Position numbers and translations under genes: made by a program | In this document: piece after piece, positions 40,065 to 49,554 of the stretch | Layout: every line of letters starts with the position of its first letter | Numbering within the stretch: the first letter of the stretch is position 1 | DNA from: Shimia_B sp038528385 | GTDB lineage: Bacteria; Pseudomonadota; Alphaproteobacteria; Rhodobacterales; Rhodobacteraceae | Assembly (NCBI GenBank): GCA_038528385.1 | Contig: JBCBET010000002.1 | Location: 124,001-188,000 of the forward strand | Reading direction: 5' to 3' | Length of the DNA stretch: 64,000 nt | The notes under the pieces: generated by a model | The model's input: only the letters and a program-made list of their open reading frames with translations | What the model was told of the DNA's origin: nothing | Database searches by the model: none

Positions 40065-40943
40065 ATGGCATTGGATACCGGTTACGATCAATCCCTCTCC
40101 CGCAGAGCGATGAAAGCAGAACTCCTCGACGCGGAGACGGAACTGCGTCTGGCCTATGCGTGGCGCGACGAGCGGTGTGAAGAGAGCCTGCACCGTCTCA
40201 TCACCGCCTACATGCGGCTCGCCATCTCCATGGCCGCCAAGTTCAAGCGCTACGGCGCCCCCATGAACGACCTTATCCAGGAAGCCGGGCTCGGCCTTAT
40301 GAAGGCCGCCGACAAATTCGACCCCGACCGCGGCGTGCGCTTTTCGACCTACGCGGTGTGGTGGATCAAGGCCTCCATCCAGGATTACGTGATGCGCAAC
40401 TGGTCCATGGTGCGCACCGGCTCCACCTCCTCGCAGAAGTCGCTCTTCTTCAACATGCGCCGCGTGCAGGCCCGGTTGGAGCGAGAGGCGGCCGCCTCTG
40501 GCGACACGCTCGACAAGCACCAGCTGCGCCAGATGATCGCCACCGAGGTGGGCGTGCCGCTCCACGACGTGGAGATGATGGAGGGTCGCCTTGCCGGCTC
40601 CGATTTCTCGCTCAATGCCACGCAATCCACCGATGAGGAGGGGCGCGAATGGATCGACGCACTCGAGGATGATCGCGAACAGGCGTCCGAGACGGTGGCC
40701 CACGACCACGACGTTGACACGCTGCGCGGTTGGCTTGTGACGGCCCTCTCGGCGCTCAACGAGCGCGAGCAGTTCATCGTCCGCGAGCGCAAGCTGCGCG
40801 ATGCCCCGCGCACGCTGGAAAGCCTCGGAAACGAGCTTGGCCTCTCCAAGGAGCGCGTGCGTCAGCTCGAGGCCGCCGCCTTCGGCAAGATGCGCAAGAG
40901 CCTAGAGGCGCAATCGCGCGAAGTGCACGAATTCTTCGCCTAA
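40065..40943 (+). CDS. rpoH2: RNA polymerase sigma-32-type factor RpoHII
   Basis: The 292-residue sigma-70-family protein carries region 2 in MRLAISMAAKFKRYGAPMND and the core-binding DLIQEAGLGLMKAADKFDP. RFSTYAVWWIKASIQDYVMR follows, then the RpoH-box region SSQKSLFFNMRRVQARLE, and region 4.2 LESLGNELGLSKERVRQLE. The N-terminus MALDTGYDQSLSRRAM and the RpoH box fit the RpoHII paralogue of Rhodobacterales (oxidative/singlet-oxygen stress) rather than RpoHI. A candidate RpoE promoter upstream supports this. The stop overlaps the end of the convergent SRPBCC gene. Confidence 0.92.
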   Translation: MALDTGYDQSLSRRAMKAELLDAETELRLAYAWRDERCEESLHRLITAYMRLAISMAAKFKRYGAPMNDLIQEAGLGLMKAADKFDPDRGVRFSTYAVWWIKASIQDYVMRNWSMVRTGSTSSQKSLFFNMRRVQARLEREAAASGDTLDKHQLRQMIATEVGVPLHDVEMMEGRLAGSDFSLNATQSTDEEGREWIDALEDDREQASETVAHDHDVDTLRGWLVTALSALNEREQFIVRERKLRDAPRTLESLGNELGLSKERVRQLEAAAFGKMRKSLEAQSREVHEFFA

Positions 40944-41389
40944 AGGCGCCGCGCCAGCCTGCGCCAGCGCCGCTGGCGATGGGCGTAGAATACATGGGCA
41001 AAGACCCAAATGGCAGGGCCGAGAGGCCCTGCTTCTATTTCGACGGTATCGGTGTAGCGGGTGCCGTTCCCCTCGGGCGCCACCTCGATCAGGTGGTCCC
41101 AGCGCCGCGCGAGGGCGCCCCGCCCGTTGTCGCGGATCCGCCGCGCGGGCGGCACCGCCTTCGGGAAGCTCACATCGATGATCTGCCAGCCGAGCGGCAG
41201 CCCAAGGGGACCACGGAGCCGCACCCGCCAGCGCCCCGCGCGCCATCGCGCGGGCCAGGGCGCATCGGGGCGAAACGTGAGAAGCGGCGCGCTCACATGG
41301 ACGAGCGTGGCGGGCGATTGCAGCGCCTCCCACACCGCCGTTGAGGGCGCATCGAGATTGCACGAGCGCGACACGCGCCAGACAGCCAT
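40940..41389 (-). CDS. SRPBCC (START/Bet v1-like) domain protein
   Basis: The 149-residue protein opens MAVWRVSRSCNLDAPSTAVWE, the typical first strand and helix of SRPBCC ligand-binding proteins. RYTDTVEIEAGPLGPAIWVF follows before a terminal helix rich in Arg (AHRQRRWRRLARRL). The family binds hydrophobic ligands; no ligand is predictable. The ATG at 41389 is chosen because upstream codons run into the coaBC leader. It converges with rpoHII. Confidence 0.75.
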   Translation of the reverse strand: MAVWRVSRSCNLDAPSTAVWEALQSPATLVHVSAPLLTFRPDAPWPARWRAGRWRVRLRGPLGLPLGWQIIDVSFPKAVPPARRIRDNGRGALARRWDHLIEVAPEGNGTRYTDTVEIEAGPLGPAIWVFAHVFYAHRQRRWRRLARRL

Positions 41390-41450
41390 GGCTCCCTCAT
41401 TGTCCGGTTGGGCTCTCTGCCATAAGTAAGGGCGTGGACCGAGGACACCG

Positions 41451-42644
41451 ATGCACGGCAAACGCATTCTTCTGATCATTTCCGGCGGGGTGGCGGCCTA
41501 CAAGGCCCTGCTCCTCATCCGCCTGATCAAGGAGCGCGGCGGCCTGGTGACGCCCGTCCTGACGCGGGCGGCGGAGGAATTCGTGACGCCGCTCAGCGTG
41601 GGCGCGCTGGCGGGGGAAAAGGTCTATCGCGACCTCTTCGACCTCACCGACGAGGCCGAGATGGGCCATATCGAGCTCTCGCGGTCCGCGGACCTCCTCG
41701 TCGTCGCGCCCGCCTCGGCGGACCTGATGGCCAAGATGGCGGGCGGGCTGGCGGGCGACCTCGCCTCCACGCTGCTTCTCGCCACCGACACGCCCGTCCT
41801 GATCGCGCCGGCCATGAACGTGCGCATGTGGGAGCACCCCGCCACGCAGCGCAACCTCGAGACGCTCCGCCGCGACGGCGTGGCCGTCGTGGGCCCCGAG
41901 GACGGCGCCATGGCCTGCGGCGAATTCGGCCCCGGACGCCTGACGGAGCCAGAGGGTATCCTCGCGGCCATCGAAGCGCAGTTCGCCGAGGGCCCCTTGA
42001 CAGGTCGCCACGTGCTCGTGACCTCGGGGCCCACGCACGAGCCCATCGACCCCGTGCGCTACATCGCCAACCGCAGCTCCGGCGCCCAGGGCACCGCGCT
42101 GGCCGCGGCGCTCGTCCGGCTCGGCGCGGAGGTGTCCTTCATCACCGGCCCCGCGGCCGTGCCGCCGCCCCGGGGCGTGCGCCTGACGCGGGTGGAAACG
42201 GCCGAGGACATGTTCGCCGCGGTGAACGCCGCGCTTCCCGCCGACGCCGCGATCTTCGCCGCCGCCGTGGCGGACTGGCGCGTGGAAGGGGCCTCCGAGC
42301 GGAAGCTCAAGAAATCGAATGGCGGCATGCCCGCGCTCACCTTCACCGAAAACCCGGACATCCTCGCCGCCACGGCGCAGCGGAACGCGCATCGTCCGGC
42401 CCTCGTGGTGGGCTTCGCCGCGGAGACCGAGACCGTCGAGGAGAACGCCACCGCCAAGCGCGCGCGCAAGGGCTGCGACTGGATCGTGGCCAACGATGTG
42501 AGCCCCTCCACGGGCATCATGGGCGGTCCGGAGAACGCCGTCACGCTCATCACCGAGGCGGGGGCCGAGGCCTGGCCGCGCATGTCGAAGACCGCCGTGG
42601 CGGAGCGGCTGGCCGCGCGCATCGCCAAGGCGCTTCGTGGCTGA
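41451..42644 (+). CDS. coaBC: Bifunctional phosphopantothenoylcysteine decarboxylase/phosphopantothenate-cysteine ligase
   Basis: The 397-residue protein fuses CoaC (about 1-185) and CoaB (186-397). It shows ILLIISGGVAAYKALLLIR, the catalytic His in MGHIELSRSADLLVVAPASA, PAMNVRMW and the cysteine loop AMACGEFGPGRL. The CoaB part has YIANRSSGAQG and the lysine loop LKKSNGG. It carries out steps 2 and 3 of coenzyme A synthesis; panB and panC at 51.7-53.4 kb supply pantothenate. It is the first gene of a tight operon with dut, moeB and the M3 peptidase, overlapping dut by 8 nt. Confidence 0.96.
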   Translation: MHGKRILLIISGGVAAYKALLLIRLIKERGGLVTPVLTRAAEEFVTPLSVGALAGEKVYRDLFDLTDEAEMGHIELSRSADLLVVAPASADLMAKMAGGLAGDLASTLLLATDTPVLIAPAMNVRMWEHPATQRNLETLRRDGVAVVGPEDGAMACGEFGPGRLTEPEGILAAIEAQFAEGPLTGRHVLVTSGPTHEPIDPVRYIANRSSGAQGTALAAALVRLGAEVSFITGPAAVPPPRGVRLTRVETAEDMFAAVNAALPADAAIFAAAVADWRVEGASERKLKKSNGGMPALTFTENPDILAATAQRNAHRPALVVGFAAETETVEENATAKRARKGCDWIVANDVSPSTGIMGGPENAVTLITEAGAEAWPRMSKTAVAERLAARIAKALRG

Positions 42645-43092
42645 CATGACGCTGCGCATCCTGCGGGAGCCCGGCGCGCCCGGCGACCTGCCGCTGCCCT
42701 CCTACGAGACGGCGGGCGCGGCGGGTGCCGACCTCCGTGCCTGCCTCGAGGCGCCGCGGACGCTCGCGCCGGGCGACCGCGCGCTCATCCCCACGGGCCT
42801 CAGGGTCGAGCTGCCCCCGGGCTACGAGGCGCAGATCCGCCCTCGCTCCGGCCTCGCGCTGCGGCACGGGATCACGCTCCTGAACACGCCGGGCACCATC
42901 GACGCGGATTATCGCGGGCCGCTCGGCGTGATCCTCGTGAACCTGGGCGACGTGCCCGTCACGATCGCCCATGGCGAGCGCATCGCGCAGATGGTCATCG
43001 CGCCCGTGACCCGCGCAACCTTCCGGGAGGTCGCGGCGTTGTCCGACACGGATCGGGGCCAGGGGGGCTTCGGCTCCACGGGGAAAGGCTGA
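42637..43092 (+). CDS. dut: Deoxyuridine triphosphatase (dUTPase)
   Basis: The 151-residue protein shows the five trimeric dUTPase motifs, including AGADLRAC, IRPRSGLALRHG, LLNTPGTIDADYRGPLGVIL, RIAQMVIAPV and the C-terminal RGQGGFGSTG. It hydrolyses dUTP to dUMP. The start is a GTG inside the coaBC end; an ATG at 42646 is also possible. The coaBC-dut pairing is widely conserved. Confidence 0.95.
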   Translation: MADMTLRILREPGAPGDLPLPSYETAGAAGADLRACLEAPRTLAPGDRALIPTGLRVELPPGYEAQIRPRSGLALRHGITLLNTPGTIDADYRGPLGVILVNLGDVPVTIAHGERIAQMVIAPVTRATFREVAALSDTDRGQGGFGSTGKG

Positions 43093-43100
43093 ACCACCCG

Positions 43101-44162
43101 ATGATCGTCGTATTTTCCATGGCCGCCACGCTCTGGCTCATCGGCGCTGCGATGAAGACGCCACACCAGGCGCGCTGGATCATGATCGGGCTGCTCTTTC
43201 TCGTCGTGCTCGCCATCCACATCGTGCTGCCGGACGGTCATCCCCTGCGCGAGGGCACGGGCGGGAGTGCCGCGCTCTGGCTCATCATCGCGGGGCTGGG
43301 CGGGCTGGCCTTCCTCTACTCCCGGGGCCTGAGCTATCTGAAGGCGCGCGCGCAGCCCGAGGCGGAGACACCCTTCGCCGCGGTGGAGCGCGCGGGCACC
43401 ATGAGCGAGGTGGAGCTCGAGCGCTATTCCCGCCACATCGTCCTCCGCGAGATCGGGGGGCCGGGCCAGACGAAGCTCAAACGCGCCAAGGTGCTCGTCG
43501 TGGGCGCCGGCGGGCTTGGCTCGCCCGTGCTGCAATACCTCGCGGCGGCAGGCGTCGGTGTGATCGGCGTCATCGACGACGACGTTGTCGATCACACCAA
43601 CCTCCAGCGGCAGGTCATCCACCGCGACGCCAATACCGGCGCGCAGAAGACGCGCAGCGTGGAGGACACGCTCGCAGCCCAGAACCCCTATGTGGAGGTG
43701 CGCCCCTACACGCGCCGCCTGACCGACGCCATCGCCGCCGACCTCTTCGACGACTACGACCTGATCGTGGACGCCGTCGACAACCAAGACACGCGCCGCC
43801 TCATCAACCGCACGGCCCACGCGCTGGGCCTGCCGGTGGTCCACGGCGCGATCAGCCAGTGGGATGGGCAGGTGGCGGTGTGGGATACGGCCTTCAAGGG
43901 CCCCTGCTATGACTGCGTCTTCCCCGACGATCCCGCCGCGGGGCAAGCGCCGAGCTGCGCGGAGGCGGGCGTGGCCGGCCCCTTGCCCGGGGTCATCGGC
44001 ACGCTCATGGCCACCGAGGCGCTCAAGCGCCTCACCGGGGCGGGCACGCCGCTCATCGGCACTATGTTGATCTACGACGCGCTCGACGCCGAGCCGCGCA
44101 AGATCAAGATCAAGCGACGCAAGGACTGCCCCACCTGCGGGGCCGGGAAGGATGCTGCATGA
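43101..44162 (+). CDS. moeB: MoeB/ThiF/HesA-family adenylyltransferase with N-terminal membrane segments
   Basis: The 353-residue protein carries two to three hydrophobic helices in residues 1-75 and then an E1-like domain from about 105. The ATP loop is VLVVGAGGLGSPVLQYLAAA, the DxxDxQxR-type region is DDVVDHTNLQRQVIH, and paired zinc cysteines are in CYDCVFPD and CPTCG. The catalytic-cysteine loop is PSCAEAGVAGPLPGVIG. It should adenylate the C-terminus of MoaD or a ThiS-like sulfur carrier, from an unusual membrane-attached position. An internal ATG (MSEVELERYS) would give a soluble form. It overlaps the M3 peptidase gene by 4 nt. Confidence 0.87.
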   Translation: MIVVFSMAATLWLIGAAMKTPHQARWIMIGLLFLVVLAIHIVLPDGHPLREGTGGSAALWLIIAGLGGLAFLYSRGLSYLKARAQPEAETPFAAVERAGTMSEVELERYSRHIVLREIGGPGQTKLKRAKVLVVGAGGLGSPVLQYLAAAGVGVIGVIDDDVVDHTNLQRQVIHRDANTGAQKTRSVEDTLAAQNPYVEVRPYTRRLTDAIAADLFDDYDLIVDAVDNQDTRRLINRTAHALGLPVVHGAISQWDGQVAVWDTAFKGPCYDCVFPDDPAAGQAPSCAEAGVAGPLPGVIGTLMATEALKRLTGAGTPLIGTMLIYDALDAEPRKIKIKRRKDCPTCGAGKDAA

Positions 44163-46174
44163 CGAACCCTCTCCTCGCCGACTGGGACGGGCCGCTGGGC
44201 CTGCCGCGCTACGAGCGCTTTTCCGACGAGATGTTCGAGCCCGCGATGGAGGCCGCGCTTGCCAGCGGGCGAGCGGAGATCGCGGCCATCGCCGACAACG
44301 CGGAGGCGCCCACGCTGGAGAACACGATCCAGGCGATGGAACTCGCGGGCCAGACGCTCGACCGCGTGGCGTCGATCTTCTTCAACCTCATCGGCACGGA
44401 TGCGACGCCTGAACGCGAACGGATGCAGCGCGGCTTCGTGACCGCGCTCTCGGCCTACAATGCCGAGGTGATCTCCAACCCGAAGCTCTTCGCCCGGATC
44501 GCGGCGCTGCACGAGGCACTCGGCACGTTCGAGGGGGAGGATGCCCGCGTCATCGAGCTCTATCACCGCAATTTCACCCGCGCGGGCGCGGCCCTGACCG
44601 GCGACGCGGCGCAGCGCATGACCGAGATAAGGGCACGGCTGGCGGAGCTCGGCACGGCCTTCACGCAGAACCTCCTCGCCGATGAGCGGGACTGGCACAT
44701 GGTGCTCGGGGAGGATGACCTCGCCGGGCTGCCGCCATTCCTCGTCTCGGCAGCGAAATCGGCGGCGGAGGCGAAGGGGCTCGAGGGCTGGATCATCACC
44801 ACCTCGCGCTCGCTCATGACGCCGTTCCTGCAATTCTGCCCGGACCGAGCGCTGCGCGAAGTGGCGCAGAAGGCGTGGTCCATGCGCGGGGCCAATGGCG
44901 GGGCGACCGACAATCGCGCCATCGCCACGGAGATCCTCGCGCTCCGCGAGGAGCGGGCGAGGCTCCTGGGCTATGACAGCTTCGCGGACTACAAGCTCGA
45001 GCCCGAGATGGCGAAGACGCCCGGGGCCGTGCGCGACCTCCTCACCCAGGTCTGGGAGCCCGCCAAGGCGCAGGCCGCCGCGGATGCCGAGACGCTGACC
45101 GCGATGATGGCCGCCGACGGGATCAACGGCCCCCTCGCGCCGTGGGACTGGCGTTATTATTCCGAGAAGCGGCGCGTGGCCGAGCACGACCTCAACGAGA
45201 GCGAGCTCAAGCCCTATTTCCAGCTCGACAAGATGATCGAGGCGGCCTTTGACACGTCCTCGCGCCTCTTCGGTCTTGCCTTCACGCCGCTCGACGCGCC
45301 GCTGCCGCACCCGGATGCGCGCGCCTGGGAGGTGACGCGCGACGGGAGGCACCTGGCCGTCTTCATCGGCGACTATTTCGCGCGCGGCGGCAAGCGGTCC
45401 GGCGCATGGTGCTCGGGGCTGCGCTCGGGGCACAAGCTCACGGGCGAGGTGCGCCCGATCACGATCAATGTCTGCAACTTCGCCAAGCCCGCGGCGGGGG
45501 AGCCCGCGCTTCTGAGCTTTGACGATGCGCGCACGCTCTTTCACGAGTTCGGCCACGCGCTGCACCACATGCTCAGCGAGGTGCGTTACCCGATGATCTC
45601 CGGCACGTCGGTGGCGCGCGACTTCGTGGAGCTGCCCAGCCAGCTCTACGAGCATTGGCTCGAGGTGCCCGAGGTGCTGGAGCGCTACGCGGTCCACGCG
45701 GAGACGGGCGAGAAGATGCCGCGGGACCTGCTCGAGCGCGTGCTCGCCGCCTCCACCTACGACATGGGTTTTGCGACCGTGGAATACGTGGCATCGGCGC
45801 TTGTCGATCTGGCCTTCCATGACGGTCCGGCCCCGGCCGATCCCATGGCGCGCCAGGCCGATGTCCTCGCCGATCTCGGCATGCCGCCGGCCATCGAGAT
45901 GCGCCACGCCACGCCGCATTTCGCCCATGTCTTCGCCGGGGACGGCTATTCGAGCGGGTATTATTCCTACATGTGGTCGGAGGTGATGGACGCCGACGCC
46001 TTCGCCGCCTTCGAGGAGGCGGGCGGCGCCTTCGACGCCGCCACTGCGCGCAACCTGGAGACCTGCATCCTCGCGGCCGGCGGGAGCGAGCCGCCCGAGG
46101 CGCTCTACACCCGGTTCCGCGGCCGCATGCCCGGCGTCGAGGCCCTGCTCAGGGGGCGGGGGCTCGCGGCGTAG
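44159..46174 (+). CDS. M3-family oligopeptidase (thimet/Dcp-like)
   Basis: The 671-residue zinc metallopeptidase has the HEFGHALHHML motif near residue 463 and a downstream zinc ligand glutamate in the ELPSQLYEHWLE block. The C-terminal YYSYMWSEVMDADAF is typical of the M3A subfamily (oligopeptidase A, Dcp). It degrades short peptides in the cytoplasm, as no signal peptide is present. It ends the coaBC-dut-moeB operon and converges with the capsule-type gene (4-nt gap). Confidence 0.94.
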   Translation: MTNPLLADWDGPLGLPRYERFSDEMFEPAMEAALASGRAEIAAIADNAEAPTLENTIQAMELAGQTLDRVASIFFNLIGTDATPERERMQRGFVTALSAYNAEVISNPKLFARIAALHEALGTFEGEDARVIELYHRNFTRAGAALTGDAAQRMTEIRARLAELGTAFTQNLLADERDWHMVLGEDDLAGLPPFLVSAAKSAAEAKGLEGWIITTSRSLMTPFLQFCPDRALREVAQKAWSMRGANGGATDNRAIATEILALREERARLLGYDSFADYKLEPEMAKTPGAVRDLLTQVWEPAKAQAAADAETLTAMMAADGINGPLAPWDWRYYSEKRRVAEHDLNESELKPYFQLDKMIEAAFDTSSRLFGLAFTPLDAPLPHPDARAWEVTRDGRHLAVFIGDYFARGGKRSGAWCSGLRSGHKLTGEVRPITINVCNFAKPAAGEPALLSFDDARTLFHEFGHALHHMLSEVRYPMISGTSVARDFVELPSQLYEHWLEVPEVLERYAVHAETGEKMPRDLLERVLAASTYDMGFATVEYVASALVDLAFHDGPAPADPMARQADVLADLGMPPAIEMRHATPHFAHVFAGDGYSSGYYSYMWSEVMDADAFAAFEEAGGAFDAATARNLETCILAAGGSEPPEALYTRFRGRMPGVEALLRGRGLAA

Positions 46175-46177
46175 CTC

Positions 46178-47164
46178 TCAGAAGATGCACTTCGCCGCGA
46201 TCCGCGCCCAGGCCTTCTCGGCGAAGCCGTCGGCCTGCGGCTCCAGGCAGCATTCGTGGAGGAACCAGTAGAAGAACTTCTGGTGGTCGAAGGCGTCGAA
46301 ATGGCCCGACCCGTCGCGTAGGTGGCGGCGGAGCTCCTCCTCCGTCCGCGCCACGAGGCTCGCCGCATGGTAGTCCGACGGCCCGCAGGTGATGATCTTC
46401 TTTCGCTGCATCAGCGCCTCGAACCCGGCGGCGGAGTTCTGGCTGATCACCCAGTCCGACGCGGCGATGAGATCGTGGATGGAGGCCTCGGACACGCGGA
46501 TGTTGGGATCATTGTCCGCCAGGAGGTCAATGCGGCGGCGCATGCCCTCGGACTGCGTCGGGTGCGGTTTCACATAGACGATCCCGCCGCCCGCGGCGCG
46601 CGCGGCGTTGCGGATCATCTGTTCGGTGCTGAGGTAGTGGGCCCGCGGGCGGCGCTCCTCGATCTCCTGGCAGAAGATCACCGATCGCGCGGGCTCGAGC
46701 GGCTCCGCGCCGCGCGCGGGCTGGGCCAGGCGGGAGACGTTGCGCTCCAGGTTCCAGGAACTGACCCCATTGAAGAACCATTCCGCCCGACCCGCGTCCA
46801 CGGCATCGGGATGGAAGTCGCGGAAGCGGATGGAGCTGTTGGCGTTGATCCCGAGCTCGTCGAGATACCAAAAGCCCCACAGATAGGCCGGCGCCACATG
46901 GAGCAGGTTCGCGGCGTAATGCGGGCGGTCGCCCAGAAAAAGATGGATGTGGGCCTGTTGCAGGATGGCCGTTGAGAGCTCCGACCCTTGCAACACGATC
47001 ACCGGGGCCACGCGACGTTCGGCGAGCGCGGGCGCGAGTTTCGTGAAGAAATCGAATTGCCCGCCTTCCACCGCCTCGATCCAGCCTTCCTCGGCATGGA
47101 GCACAAGGAGCCGGTCGGCATGGGTGAAGGCCTTGAGCTCCGCGGCGCGCGTGACGTGTTTCAT
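46178..47164 (-). CDS. Capsule polysaccharide biosynthesis/export-type protein
   Basis: The 328-residue protein resembles the KpsS/LipB-type capsule synthesis family in its C-terminal half. There IVYVKPHPTQSEGMRRRIDL and SQNSAAGFEALMQRKKIITC form the typical nucleotide-sugar-transferase-like block. No membrane segment is evident. GGGAGG precedes the ATG by 5 nt. No other capsule genes are in the window, so the product (a surface glycan linker or cell-wall polysaccharide) is unknown. Confidence 0.65.
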   Translation of the reverse strand: MKHVTRAAELKAFTHADRLLVLHAEEGWIEAVEGGQFDFFTKLAPALAERRVAPVIVLQGSELSTAILQQAHIHLFLGDRPHYAANLLHVAPAYLWGFWYLDELGINANSSIRFRDFHPDAVDAGRAEWFFNGVSSWNLERNVSRLAQPARGAEPLEPARSVIFCQEIEERRPRAHYLSTEQMIRNAARAAGGGIVYVKPHPTQSEGMRRRIDLLADNDPNIRVSEASIHDLIAASDWVISQNSAAGFEALMQRKKIITCGPSDYHAASLVARTEEELRRHLRDGSGHFDAFDHQKFFYWFLHECCLEPQADGFAEKAWARIAAKCIF

Positions 47165-47202
47165 CTCCTGCCTCCCGGCCTGCGGCCGCCTTGGAACCGC
47201 GC

Positions 47203-47694
47203 CTAGCGTATCTCGTCCGCGGCCACGCCCCAAAGCGCCGCCTTCGGCGCCCAGCCACGGTAGCCCCCGGCGGAGATGCGGCAATCCTCGGCCTCGCACG
47301 GGCCCAGCCGGGCCACCACCCCGCGCTCGAGATGGGCCACGACCTGGCCCTGCCCCTCGGGGCGCGGGAAGAGCGGAAGCAGGTCGGTCTCCACGATGAC
47401 GGTGCGTGTCCCGGACAAAAGCGAATAGTGGATCCATCCGCCCAGCCCGTCGCGATCCTCCACGCGGCGCCAATGCCCGTGTTCGGCGGTGATCTGAAGC
47501 GGCATGTCGCGCCGTTTGAAGACCCAGTCGACACGGTGGCTAAGCGAGGGCCCGCGGCGCACATTGGCCTCCACCGCCTTCATGGAGACGTAGCGCGGCA
47601 GCGGGAAATTGGTCACCGGGCCGAGGCGCACATCCTCGGCCATGGCCATGGACGGCACGCAGAAAAGCAGCGCTGCGAGAAGCGGTTTCAACAT
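47203..47694 (-). CDS. Secreted bacterial SH3-domain protein
   Basis: The 163-residue protein has a signal peptide (about 1-19, ending SMAMAE) and two SH3-like repeats. The first is MKAVEANVRRGPSLSHRVDW with GGWIHYSLLSGTRTV, and the second ends AGGYRGWAPKAALWGV. It should be periplasmic. Proteins of this kind bind peptidoglycan or other proteins; the exact role is unknown. It lies just upstream of the capsule-type gene on the same strand. Confidence 0.85.
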   Translation of the reverse strand: MLKPLLAALLFCVPSMAMAEDVRLGPVTNFPLPRYVSMKAVEANVRRGPSLSHRVDWVFKRRDMPLQITAEHGHWRRVEDRDGLGGWIHYSLLSGTRTVIVETDLLPLFPRPEGQGQVVAHLERGVVARLGPCEAEDCRISAGGYRGWAPKAALWGVAADEIR

Positions 47695-47792
47695 GCCAGG
47701 CCTCGTTCGGCGCCGTGGTTTCTTGTGCCCGCGGCTCTAGGCGTTAACGTGCCAGAAACGACCCGTCCGGGGAAGGGGAGGAAGACGCCGCC

Positions 47793-48779
47793 ATGGCATC
47801 GAAACGCTTGAGTGTTGTCGTCACGCGACGGTTGCCCGACGTGGTGGAAACCCGGCTCGCGGAGCTCTTCGACGTGCGCTTGCGCGACACCGACGAGCCC
47901 ATGACCCGCGCGCAACTCGTCGAAGCGATGAAGGAGGCCGACGTGCTCGTGCCCACGGTCACCGACACGATCGACGCGGGCCTCCTCGGCCAGGCGGGCG
48001 AGCGGCTCAAGCTCATCGCCAGCTACGGCAGCGGGGTCGATCATATCGACGTGGCCACCGCGCGGCAGCGCGGCATCCTCGTGTCGAACACGCCCGGCGT
48101 CGTCACCGATGATACCGCCGACATGGCCATGGCGCTCCTGCTCGCCGTTACCCGCCGCATTCCCGAGGGATTGAGCCTCATGCAGCAGGGCGACTGGGAG
48201 GGGTGGTCCCCCACCGCCATGCTCGGCGGACGGCTCGGCGGGCGGCGGCTCGGCATTCTTGGCATGGGGCGCATCGGACAGGCGCTGGCGCGGCGCGCGG
48301 CGGCCTTCGGGATGCAGGTCCATTACCACAACCGCACGCGGCTGCGCCCCGAGATCGAGGGACCCCTTGAGGCCACCTATTGGGAGAGCCTCGATCAGAT
48401 GATCTCCCGCATGGACGTGCTCAGCGTGAATTGCCCGCACACCCCCGCCACATTCCACCTCATCAACGCGCGGCGGCTCAAGCTCATGAAGGCCTCGGCG
48501 GTGATCGTGAACACCTCGCGCGGCGAGGTGATCGACGAGAACGCGCTCACGCGCACGCTGCGCGCGGGCGACATCGCGGGGGCGGGCCTCGACGTCTACG
48601 AGAAGGGCCAGGACATCAATCCGCGGCTGCGCGAGCTGCCCAATGTCGTGCTGCTCCCGCATATGGGATCGGCCACCGTGGAGGGCCGCGCGGAGATGGG
48701 GGAGAAGGTCATCATCAACATCAAGACCTTCGATGACGGGCACCGCCCGCCCGATCTCGTCATTCCGGCGATGGTCTGA
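47793..48779 (+). CDS. D-isomer 2-hydroxyacid dehydrogenase (glyoxylate/hydroxypyruvate reductase-like)
   Basis: The 328-residue protein has the NAD(P) loop LGILGMGRIGQALARRAA near residue 152. The catalytic set is Arg in ASYGSGVDHID, Glu in NTSRGEVIDENAL, and His in LPHMGSATVEGR. The family member most similar in character is the glyoxylate/hydroxypyruvate reductase or D-glycerate dehydrogenase (GyaR). In a microbe with the ethylmalonyl-CoA pathway, handling of glyoxylate would fit. Exact substrate is not provable. GGGGAGGAAG precedes the ATG. Confidence 0.88.
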   Translation: MASKRLSVVVTRRLPDVVETRLAELFDVRLRDTDEPMTRAQLVEAMKEADVLVPTVTDTIDAGLLGQAGERLKLIASYGSGVDHIDVATARQRGILVSNTPGVVTDDTADMAMALLLAVTRRIPEGLSLMQQGDWEGWSPTAMLGGRLGGRRLGILGMGRIGQALARRAAAFGMQVHYHNRTRLRPEIEGPLEATYWESLDQMISRMDVLSVNCPHTPATFHLINARRLKLMKASAVIVNTSRGEVIDENALTRTLRAGDIAGAGLDVYEKGQDINPRLRELPNVVLLPHMGSATVEGRAEMGEKVIINIKTFDDGHRPPDLVIPAMV

Positions 48780-48828
48780 GGGTCGCGCCGCGTTTGACCC
48801 CCTCCGCGCTGCGGGCTAGGGCACGGCC

Positions 48829-49554
48829 ATGACCGTTGAGCTCTCCATCGTTGTGCCTATGAAGAATGAGGCCGAGAATGTCGGCCCGCTCGTGGACGCC
48901 ATCGAGGCGGCCTGCGCGGAGATGGCGTTCGAGATCGTGCTGGTGGACGACGGATCGACGGATGGAACGGCGGCGGCCATCCGCGGATTGCAGGAAACGC
49001 GTCCCGCGCTCCGCCTTCTCCAGCATGGGGTGTCGGCGGGCCAATCCGCGGCGGTGCATTCCGGCGTGACCGCGGCGCGGGCCCCGATTATCTGCACCAT
49101 GGACGGCGACGGGCAAAACCCGCCCTCTAATGTGCCCGCGCTCGTCGCCCCCTTCGCGGAGGGCGACGCGGCGCTCGGGCTCGTGGCGGGCCAGCGCGTG
49201 GCGCGGCAGGACACGATCTGGAAGCTCTGGGCCTCGAAGGCGGCCAACGTGTTGCGCGGCTGGCTCCTGAACGACGAGACCCGCGACACGGGCTGTGGCC
49301 TCAAGGCATTCCGGCGCGAGGCCTTCCTCGCGCTGCCCTATTTCGATCACATGCACCGCTACTTGCCCGCGCTCTTCAAGGCCCATGGCTGGCGCGTGGT
49401 GCATGTGGACGTCACCCATGCCGCGCGCCTGGCGGGCATGTCGAATTACACCAACCTCGCCCGCGCGCTGGCCGGGGCCTACGATCTGATCGGCGTGGCC
49501 TGGCTCATCAAGCGGCGCAAGAAGGCCGCGCCCCTGCCGGAGAGCCGTGGCTGA
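48829..49554 (+). CDS. Glycosyltransferase family 2 (dolichyl-phosphate mannosyltransferase-like)
   Basis: The 241-residue protein opens LSIVVPMKNEAENVGPLVDAI with VLVDDGSTDGTAAAI and the metal-site TMDGDGQNPP, the GT2 pattern. MAGMSNYTNLARALAGAYDL near the C-terminus resembles polyprenyl-phosphate sugar synthases. It should load a sugar onto undecaprenyl phosphate. The LpxB-N-like and GT39 genes follow with overlaps, forming a three-gene module for sugar transfer across the membrane. Confidence 0.88.
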   Translation: MTVELSIVVPMKNEAENVGPLVDAIEAACAEMAFEIVLVDDGSTDGTAAAIRGLQETRPALRLLQHGVSAGQSAAVHSGVTAARAPIICTMDGDGQNPPSNVPALVAPFAEGDAALGLVAGQRVARQDTIWKLWASKAANVLRGWLLNDETRDTGCGLKAFRREAFLALPYFDHMHRYLPALFKAHGWRVVHVDVTHAARLAGMSNYTNLARALAGAYDLIGVAWLIKRRKKAAPLPESRG

